From Riptortus pedestris (taxonomy: Eukaryota > Arthropoda > Insecta > Hemiptera > Alydidae): a stretch of DNA of 64,000 nucleotides. The translations under genes were made by a program, and so were the position numbers. The DNA lies in contig CM032228.1 of assembly GCA_019009955.1 (NCBI GenBank), forward strand, positions 130,579,001 through 130,643,000. The letters run 5' to 3'. Below, in pieces: positions 55,818-64,000 of the stretch. Position 1 is the stretch's first letter. Each line of letters starts with the position of its first letter. The notes under the pieces are model-generated. The model searched no databases. It was not told the DNA's origin and saw only the letters and a list, made by a program, of their open reading frames with translations.

Positions 55818-55822
55818 ATATA
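55818..55822. repeat. BEL target-site duplication, right
   Basis: ATATA directly after the 3' LTR, matching 49,672-49,676. Confidence 0.85.
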
Positions 55823-56469
55823 ACTAATTTTGAATGGATTATTTATATAATATGATCACCCTACGATTTCTATCCTATAGGAGTATAGATCATTGAAAAT
55901 AAATTATACGATTCCAGAGATGGTGCTGAGAAGATGTAATCGACACTTAATATCGTCCGCGAGCTTCCGAAAATAAGGGAAATCATCTATTGAGGTTGTA
56001 ATCAAGGAGCGATGTTCGAAAAATTTTCTCTTATGTCAAGCGATCCTAGTTAGGAAGTTTAAAGGAAGAAATTGTATTAAGAATTGTTTACACTTCCCAA
56101 AGAATAATTATTTAAATCCCGCCATTGTCATTAACGTAAATGTTTATAATTAATAACTGTTTTTAGTTATTTGAATCAAAATCTTTTCATCGAAGATAAT
56201 CAAAAACTTTCTTTGCCAAACATATTTAATGGAGGAATGAAAAATTCAGTAATAATTTTACCAACTCTTTTCTGACTAATCAAAGACTCAGAAACAGTAA
56301 CACGATGTATACCTACACTTCTATAGTGAACACAACTCTGGAAAAATAAACTCAAACTTCAAGTTTAATGCCTTTTAGAATACATACTAACTTGTTTGTT
56401 AACTGTGCACCAACTTACTAATTAAGTCAACCTCTAACTTACTAGTTAAGTAAGTGGAAATTATATTAA
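55823..56469 (-). mobile_element. Unassigned sequence with a reversed Helentron-like right end
   Basis: At 55,976-56,070, 'aagggaaatcatctattgag', 'gttgtaatcaagg' and 'gatcctagttaggaag' form a diverged right end in minus orientation. The rest (56,080-56,469) is AT-rich and unassigned, with 'aacttactaattaagtcaac'-type near-repeats at about 56,410-56,450. Confidence 0.45.
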
Positions 56470-56591
56470 ATCCTCTTCAGGGAAATCAGGTATTCAGGTT
56501 GTAATCATAACCTGTTTAAAAAAATTTCCTCAAATGTTCATGGATCCTAGTTAGGAATCAAATTCAATATTATATGTAAATGTGCGTATAT

Positions 56592-56637
<46 letters not shown>

Positions 56638-57458
56638 GTTACCGCTCAATTGTATAACTCTTATCGTAACCATAGTCAATATATAAGCATTTTATGTTAT
56701 TACAAAGTACAAATCAAGAAATGATCAAGTTTGTTAATGGCTAAAATCAGACAGGGGAAGAGTATGAGACTTATTGTACGTCAGATAGAAGAATTGCATA
56801 TAGCCAGTCTCATTGCAAATTCCTATAAATGCTGCTATTTACATATTGTCTCTAATATACATTAAAACATAATTATTAACTGAGATATTTACACTTTTTA
56901 GTTTTCAGTCCTCAGTAAACCCCCTTCTTCTACTCAGTCATATTAATAATAAGCTGGGATATCAAGAACCACTTTATTGAAAGCTTAAATACAAAATATT
57001 GCTTTTAATGAATTTTTACTTTGTGAGGTACATGCAAATATGTAGCATACGATTACGTAATCCTTTTATAAATATTTATATACTCCATAAATATTTATGA
57101 GTTAAGAATGTAATTTTGAAATTTTACATTTTTAACTCATAAATATTCATTTAATCTATACCATACTCGATATAAAATTGTTTCATTGAACACTAAATGC
57201 CATTTTAATTAGTGGCTGAAACAGGATGAGAAAAGGGGGTTTAGAACCAATTTTGATAAGCTATTGATGATCTACAATTGTAAGTAATTTTATGAATATT
57301 AAGCGATTTATTCCTACTTTCTTGTTTTTGGCCTTCAGTAAACCCCCACTTCTGCTCTTCGGATTTTAGAAATAGTGAAAAAGATTAGTAGTGTCTCAAG
57401 CCAGCACGTGGGAAATGTAGATAGTTTATGCAGCCTCTGCATGACGGACCTGTTTGTT
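56470..57458 (-). mobile_element. Diverged Helentron-like element, long subfamily
   Basis: Reversed right end ('gggaaatcaggtattcaggt', 'tgttcatggatcctagttag'), (TA)n at about 56,596-56,634, 'tctgttaccgctcaattg', diverged core with 'agtaaacccccttcttctac' (about 56,915), and a far end 'tatgcagcctctgcatgacg' then 'gacc' (about 57,430-57,453). It is about 990 bp. The core block 'cagtaaacccccacttctgc' recurs at about 57,335, so part of the interior is duplicated or two copies overlap. Confidence 0.6.
57090..57147. repeat. 24-bp inverted repeat with 10-nt loop
   Basis: aatatttatgagttaagaat + gtaa (57,090-57,113) and its inverted copy (57,124-57,147) differ at one position. It sits inside the diverged Helentron-like copy, in a place where other copies have no such hairpin. 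Confidence 0.85.
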
Positions 57459-58329
57459 TCACAAATACAAAGCTAACTGCCGGCTAGAAAATATATATGG
57501 AGATTGGAACACCTAGTACGAAAAACCATCTAAGTGTATTAAACACTTTATTTAATTAAAACGTGAAAATTATTTGAACAAACAGTTTTAGTATTGTGAA
57601 AATAATGTAATCAGATTTGTTAATATAATTTAATGTATTACAGGACTGAGATCCTAAATGAGTCGTAGGTTGGCACCACTGATCCTAGGAAGGTGTGGTG
57701 ATACTTCCTTTGTCCTATCAGTTCTGTCACTTCCCTGCCGACCTCATATTGGTCTCTGTTTACAGTTAATTGATGCTTATACTTTTAGGAATGTAGTGTT
57801 ATTCTCAGGAATGTGAATTTGTTTAATTATCATAAATAAATTATTTAAAACGATGAACGCTGGGGTGGTGTACCCAGTTATTTCTGGTATTTATTAACTC
57901 TGTTCCGCAAATATATGATATACTTCACTGAACCCACTATGCACCAAAATGAATATACAGTTTATAACCGAGACTTATAAAAGAGTATTTTTAATAGTGG
58001 TTATGATGTACCTAAAGCAGCTGTCACCATTGGGCTGTGTACTGCATCATACACGGTTTGGAAGACAGAATACTTTCTATGAATATGAACTATATGGTCC
58101 ATTACGTTATATAAAAAAAAAACAAAAAAACCTACATGCACAGGAGACGGGAAATATAAAAATTTTGAAGACAGTAAAGCCTTACTCAACAAACCCTAAG
58201 CAACGATGGGTATAAACAGTATACACTGGGACGGGGAAATGTCAAAGTGCAAAGTAAAGCCTTGCCAAAAAAGTACCATCATCAGTCAGCTGCAAATGAG
58301 TTCCCGGGTGGAGCTGGGTAACTCAGCTA

Positions 58330-58331
<2 letters not shown>
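57459..58331. other. No supported gene
   Basis: Overlapping frames lie at about 57,949-58,215 (+) and 58,192-58,001 (-). The minus one reads NVMDHIVHIHRKYSVFQT and looks protein-like for a short stretch, but neither matches a family that I know and no splice or poly(A) context supports either. Confidence 0.4.
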
Positions 58332-58373
<42 letters not shown>

Positions 58374-58496
58374 GACGGGATCACATTTTTGTCACCTCAT
58401 AAGTTGGACCATTGACATTTTGAAGAAATTTTAGATAGAATTGCGCCATGAAAACAACCTCAATAGCTGACTACCCTTATGGGAGAACTGCTTAAA
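58332..58496 (+). mobile_element. Helentron-like right end
   Basis: (TA)n at about 58,332-58,368, then 'attttgacgggatcacattt', 'aacctcaatagctgac' and the weakened palindrome 'tacccttatgggagaactgc' with 'ttaaaa'. The left half is absent. Confidence 0.6.
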
Positions 58497-59034
58497 ATTT
58501 AAGTCATTTCCGCTTATTTTCTTGTGTTTTTGTTTTCAGTCTTTTGTAAACCCTCCTCCCACTCCTGCTCATTTCTCATATATAAAATTCGTCTTATTTT
58601 GATCTTAAATGCAATATATTATTTTCATTTAATCATTTTATGTAAAGCTAATGTTTTCCCCTGACTTGCACCAGCTTAAAGAGTTGTAGAAAATTAGCTA
58701 TTCTATGAACAAGAAAGCTGGATCACCGAAAAGCAGGTACAAGTTAGACGAACTGCATGGAAATTATAAAACTAAAGTTTGTAAAATAATTGAAATCAAA
58801 CTAGTTTGTGGAAGGTTAGAGAAGGGCTTACCTAAAAAGTATGTTGTTATAACTTATGCAAATTTAATTTTCTGTAATTGTTGTTCTTAAAATGTTTTCT
58901 CCAACTCCAAAATTAAGCGAGATATTTGAATTGATTAGATTTTAACTTAAACAGAGTATTCTTTTTATGGGATAGGGGAGCTGTAGGGATTTGGAGAAGG
59001 AATAAAAGAAAAATATTTTCTAACAAAAATATCC
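58497..59034 (-). mobile_element. Helentron-like core fragment and unassigned flank
   Basis: 58,500-58,640 in minus orientation resembles the long-subfamily core ('ttttgttttcagtcttttgt', 'aaaccctcctcccactcctg'). From about 58,680 to 59,034 nothing is recognised. Confidence 0.4.
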
Positions 59035-59460
59035 TCCCATTGGAAAGCATCTGAATAGTAAACAAACAGCTCTGCCAACCCCTCAAGGCTGAACATAGAT
59101 AGAAATATTCTTCACCGGAAATAAAAATAATTACTGAAATATATCTGAATATATCATATTAATTTTATTGAAAACTATTTACTATATCTAGTACTGCAAT
59201 TTATAATGAATCAGAATAATTTTTATCTCAGTCACTCAAATTTTAGAAGTCCAAGAGCTTAAGACGGGAGGGATCAACATAACATAATTGCATGTATCTC
59301 GTATAATTAAGGTTTCTTGAAAACAATATTTGGTATTTATGCTTTAAATAAAGTGGTTTATTATTTAATAGAGTATTGTTTGTGTGACATGAGTAGAAGT
59401 GGGGGGTATGCTGAAGGCTGGGAAATAAGAAATATCTAAGGACCAAAACATGTTTACAAT
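59035..59460 (+). mobile_element. Helentron-like long-subfamily core fragment
   Basis: 'tttattgaaaactatttact', 'tgaatcagaataatttttat', 'ttttagaagtccaagagctt' and 'gacatgagtagaagtggggg' are the complement of blocks in copies I and J. Both ends are missing. It is the last recognisable repeat before the right-hand repeat-poor region. Confidence 0.6.
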
Positions 59461-62304
59461 TGGAATTGTGATGTTCAACAAATGTTCTATTCCTCTTACT
59501 GAATATTAACCATGTTTTATGTATTTTTAATTTTCAGATGTTCATACGGTTTTCACTTAAAACAAACATGTTGATTACAGCTCAAATTTCAAGTCCAGTT
59601 TACTATGGGATTCTATTACGTGAGAAATCTATAAAAATAAAACTTTATGTCTTATGTTCTATTTAAGTTCAGGGGATAACATTTCTTCTTGTTTCAGACC
59701 ATTATAACAACAAGTTTTAACTTGAGAATAAAAAAAAGCAATAAATAATAGTATAATGAAACTAAATAAAGTAGGGAAACATAAGAGAAATAACAAAACT
59801 AGAAAGTTTTAGAACAATATATTCTGAATATATGAACACAATATAGTTACAAGAATCTAAAAACCATAATAGATATTTATAAACTCAACGTAAAACTAAT
59901 ATAACATTTTTGGTACACAACACATTTCTGTGGAATTAATCTAATACTTATGACATAAATACAGAAGATTGAATAATATTCACATTGGCACTCAACCAAC
60001 CTCATGGATTTTCATAACATGAATAAATTATTGATCCCTGAAGGAAAAGGACAGAACATCAACAATCTTTATTAAAATATCAAACAATGAAATAACAATT
60101 TTATTCATTCATGGATGTAATGATGATGGGACCATCATAGATGAGCTTTTAGTTTTGCAATAACACATATCAATAGAAAATAATGTAAGGTAGTAATTGA
60201 AATTAAAGTATTACTCCTCAATCATAATTAAATAATTTTACTTCTTTTGCTGATGCTATCAAATATAAAAGTTGATTAAAAATGTAAAATCGGTAGCATT
60301 CATTACTGCTCCCAGGTAACTTCCAGCAGTTTGATAACTTCATTAATTATTTATTTACCATTTAAAAAATAATAATTTTGTGTTAAAAAAGAAACTGTGT
60401 TCTATTTATTGTTATAAATGTATGGCATGTCGATATATGAATATACATTTTTATTCACATTTATTTTTTAAAAACACTGGCTAATTGTATTATAGTTATT
60501 TTGGAAAAATCTTTAAATTGAATGTAACCCTGTAATGTGACCTATGTTTTGCATTTTTAACGCATATTTTGTTGTATTAGCATTTAAAAACAGCACAGAT
60601 CTGCTGAAAGGTCTCATGCAATAAATATTAAAAAAAAAACACCTTTATTGTGGGAAGACGTTATTCTTCAAACCTATCTTTTATATAACTCTATAGATCA
60701 TTAAATTAATGATTAAGGACAACCATGAAAAAATTAGTATTTTAAAAGGCTTGCCGAAATATTTTTGATAAATTCTAATTAAGATATAATTGTCCTATAA
60801 ATAAATATTTTTAAGATAATCAAAGTCTGCTTATTCATTTGCAAGACTCCTAATTGTTTATTGACCAATGAATATATTTAGTGGTGAGTAATAACTCTTA
60901 TATTTACAATAACTGTGAAATATCTTTTAATGGAAAACAAAGGTTTCATTATGATTATTATAAAAATGATAGATAACCTATGACATAAAAATACACAATT
61001 AAAATACTTGGAATGATTCCAACACATAGGACTTAGTAAACTGTTAGGTGGATAACTTAATCAATTCATATCAAAGGAATCCCTAATAGTAGGTGCCAAC
61101 AGTTTCTATTCCATTCTAAGTGAAATCAACATTGCACAGCTACTAATATGTAAAAAGTACACATTAAAAACACACCTGTCAAAATTTATGTTTCATAAAG
61201 ATAATACGTATTACTGGAGAAAAAATATTATTATTTTTTTTTTTTTAAATGGAATTCATCAAGAAATTAAAACACAGTAATTTAAGAAAGGCAACACAAT
61301 TACCCATATTATTTAAATACTACTTCAGTTCTTTTAATGAAAAAATAACCCATTCCCATTTGAATACAGAAAAGTAAATTCATAATTATAACAAAACTAC
61401 TAAGAGATTGTGCAAGAAAAGATAAATGCAAAATCTATATAAATGTGCTTGATGTGGAAGTATTTATATTGGAAGGAATTAAAGTTTTCAAAACTAAAAT
61501 TGTTGTATGAAAAATCCAGAGTATATAATTAATTATTGAAAGTTATTATTTATATTAAAATAATGATAATTACATGCATTTACTCAATATTGCAAAAGAC
61601 TTTAGAAAAATCCCAAAAGTAGTGTTTGAGAGGAAAACTTATTGAGCTAAAACAAGAAATAATTTTGTGAATGTAACTTTAAATAAAATTCAAAAATATG
61701 TAAAATATACATTATATGAAACAGTCAATTACTCTTTGGCAATTCTATCTAAATATAAATACAGTATACTGATAAAATCAAATTATTATTCCTTAATCTT
61801 TTGTTTTTCAATTTTAATACATTTGTAAGTAGTTTAAGGACAAAATTTATGGTAATACTGAACTTTGAGAGTATTATTAAAGAAACAGACAAATTATGTT
61901 ACATTTTACTAAATTATAAGCTTAAATAAAGTAAGGCATAATATGTAATTAAATGGGACAAGAATTGATTATGGTTTTCAAAAACTTCTGTTTTTAAATA
62001 AATGATATCAAATACATACAAAACAAATAATTAACATATACTAATCAGTCTTTAAACCAATAAAATATATTAGGCAACAATTGCTGATATATTAAAAAAT
62101 GACTTACAGTATTTATGCTGCTTGACTTAAAGCACCTCATACTTTTTGTACTTCCAATAACTGGTTTCCATTTTCTTTGTGCAACCAAAACAAAAAATAA
62201 ACAGATGCCTACAATTTATGAAAGCTTATTTCATGATTAGCATTAGGCCAAGAGTATGACTAGCACAAACACAAAGATTTCACCAATTCTATTTTAAACA
62301 TAGA
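59461..62304. other. AT-rich, repeat-poor region; possible 3' UTR or downstream of a minus-strand gene
   Basis: This stretch is markedly AT-rich, with no SINE, LINE, Helentron-like or TA-tract signature, in contrast to the preceding 59 kb. No frame exceeds about 60 codons. Several aataaa motifs exist on the minus strand (for example the complement of 'acctttattgtgg' at about 60,641). It fits the 3' UTR and downstream flank of the minus-strand exons at 62.3-63.3 kb, but this is inference. Confidence 0.45.
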
Positions 62305-62405
62305 TTAAAAGGTCATCTCTAGATTTGCTTTAGCACAAATTACTTCCATGTTCATATCCTCATCATCAGAGATCGGTGGTCTAGACATCTCTGCACTAAA
62401 CCTGA
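62305..62405 (-). CDS. Probable terminal coding exon (32 codons plus stop), protein unidentified
   Basis: On the minus strand a strong acceptor (ctaaattctttccttag, with a branch-like ctaa) is followed at 62,405 by a frame reading RFSAEMSRPPISDDEDM, then NMEVICAKANLEMTF and TAA (62,307-62,305). The SDDED acidic cluster and the proline pair look like a real C-terminal tail. GC is higher than in the flanks. If the exon 0.85 kb upstream is spliced at AGAG|GTCTTA, the two join in frame through a Val codon. That donor is weak at +3, so the exons may instead be alternative ends. The gene was not identified. Confidence 0.5.
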
Positions 62406-63240
62406 CTAAGGAAAGAATTTAGCATGCTCACATCTAGTACACTGACAAAAAGGATGAGATCTAGAAAGTGAGGATTATTTAAATAAGGAAATCTTAGAGG
62501 GTGTCATTTCAATTATATCCGGAGCTATATATTCACTATTCTTCTACTAAATGATCTTTATTTCAAAAAGTGAAAAATCTAGAAACCAAATCACCCAAAA
62601 CCTTCCTATAAAATGAATGTATATAAACAATTATCTAATATATTCAATTATAATAAAATATCCACATTTCTTTAATTAATGAGTATGAATATTCCATAAT
62701 GTGAATTAAAACAATTATCTATTAATTTTTCAATTGATCAATAATATATCTTTATATATTAAAAAAAATGTTTTGATTTTAAAATAACTGAAGTATATTC
62801 AGTTAATTATCATTCTATTATTTCCTTTTTAATATTCTTAACACTTTGACATAAATTAACTATCAATATATAAATATATTTTACCTAAAATATAGTCAAC
62901 GATGAGATATATTACTTGTTAAACAAATATATAATTTATAACCTTAAACTGAAAGTTTGATGCCATGAGCACAATAGAACAATAGTAATTTGTACATGGT
63001 AATTCACATGCACAGCCAATTAAACTAAACTAAATGATAAACCTGGTCTAAGTCATGTATTAATAATATATCAGGGTCCCTCTAACCAAGTGAAATACTA
63101 GTCATTCTAGTGTAACTTAAAATAACAAAATATCATACTTTATATACTAGCAAGTAAAAACTTATACTTGTATAAGTATTGGGACTGACTTCTATTCGGA
63201 ATGTATTAGAGAGCACATACAGTGTGGCATAAATAAAATT

Positions 63241-63309
63241 TTAAATAAGACCTCTATGGTGCTGGTACTTCTTTTTGAGATTTCCTATTTCTGCTTCGGC
63301 TTTGCGATC
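63241..63309 (-). CDS. Probable exon or alternative last exon with coiled-coil-like end
   Basis: On the minus strand, 'tgtttatttattcatttttag' is a good acceptor. From 63,309 a phase-0 frame reads DRKAEAEIGNLKKKYQHHR, then GLI and TAA (63,243-63,241). The spacing of A, I and L with many K and E suggests a coiled coil. A second frame (QSRSRNRKSQKEVPAP, TAG) is also open, so phase is not settled. GC is well above the AT-rich flanks. A possible donor at 63,251 (GTCTTA) would make this an internal exon. The protein was not recognised. Confidence 0.45.
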   Translation of the reverse strand, partial: DRKAEAEIGNLKKKYQHHRGLI

Positions 63310-64000
63310 CTAAAAATGAATAAATAAACAAATAGAAACAATGTATTGTTTTGAAACATAAAACCAAACCATCAGTGGCATAAAAAAATAATAAAAAGAG
63401 AATAGAAAAACATAATCAAACATAATAGTATTATTCCACAATTAAACACAGTAGTTAGGAAAACTGAAAAATGTTTTAAAATTAATTACCAGCTTCAAAA
63501 AATTATAGAATAAATTTTTATATTGATACTTATGATAAATAGTACGAGCAAGCAAAACAAAAATAAGGTCATTGCCATACAGGAGAGCAATGTATTCTTA
63601 TAAAGACAAATTAAATTCAGTTTGACCAATCATGATTTCATTTATGTCAACTTCTGCTCTTACAAATGTAAAATGTATACTCAAAAAAATATAATGAGCG
63701 TAATCTATATCAGTAAAAGATCTGTGCTCCCATGTTCTTCAATGCACTGAACACAAATATAAAGTCAGTTTGAGATCAAAATTTCTAGTTAAAATCATCT
63801 ACGATACTGGCAAAAAAGAAATTGATCTACATGAAATCCTGATTATTAGCATATTCGTGGATTTACTGAATTCAAATTTGAACTTGTTTTGACTTCAGCA
63901 CTTATATTAGATGTTATTTCAACCAAGTACAAATCAAATGGTAGGAATATAAAAATTGCACACCCCCCTACAATATTATCATATACCAAAGCTTGTCATA
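63310..64000. other. Presumed intron of the minus-strand gene
   Basis: AT-rich, no repeat recognised, no convincing further exon. A stretch at about 63,715-63,755 is open on the minus strand for a short distance, but lacks clear splice sites. Confidence 0.35.

Noticed and set aside
57949..58215. Frames on both strands near 58 kb
   Set aside because: No recognised family; they overlap each other, and there are no splice or termination signals.

Overview
This is a eukaryotic, AT-rich window that is almost entirely transposable-element sequence. The mix of elements (BEL/Pao LTR element, Penelope-like GIY-YIG element, piggyBac-type element, tRNA-derived SINEs, several LINE clades and many (TA)n tracts), together with spliced-looking exons, suggests an arthropod (insect or crustacean). 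I cannot name the species. I see no operons, CRISPR arrays, rRNA genes or free-standing tRNA genes.

Layout. At 1-1000 and 23.8-26.4 kb are elements built from internal ~297-bp monomers. Scattered through 4.2-59.5 kb is one abundant ~0.8-1 kb non-coding family. Its left end carries AGCAGATTTCC about 30 bp in from the terminus, it has an internal (TA)n tract, and its right end is a 20-bp palindrome whose outer arm repeats the left motif inverted. This layout resembles non-autonomous Helentron (DINE-1-like) elements. Two copies lie head to tail at 33.2-34.7 kb; others have landed in a Penelope-like element (16.2-17.7 kb) or been hit by the BEL element. LINE fossils lie at 12.7-14.1 (-), 19.8-20.1 (-), 27.5-29.2 (-), 36.7-36.9 (-), 38.5-39.3 (+) and 43.0-45.2 kb (+). 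A ~215-bp tRNA-derived SINE family has about ten copies or fragments; two have clean 10-bp target duplications and one has a 13-bp duplication with a mismatch. A TTAA-flanked piggyBac-type deletion derivative occupies 31.2-32.1 kb.

The only long intact reading frame is the 1465-residue polyprotein of a BEL/Pao retrotransposon at 49,677-55,817, with near-identical 743/745-bp LTRs and an ATATA target duplication. It appears to lack most of the reverse transcriptase and a piece of the C-terminal domain, while the frame stays open. It is therefore probably a young, non-autonomous derivative.

Host gene evidence is thin: a probable 3'-terminal exon at 32,397-32,728 (+) followed by a poly(A) signal, and one or two probable terminal exons of a minus-strand gene at 62.3-63.3 kb. 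The latter lie next to a 59.5-63.2 kb AT-rich, repeat-poor stretch that could be that gene's 3' UTR. I could not identify either protein.
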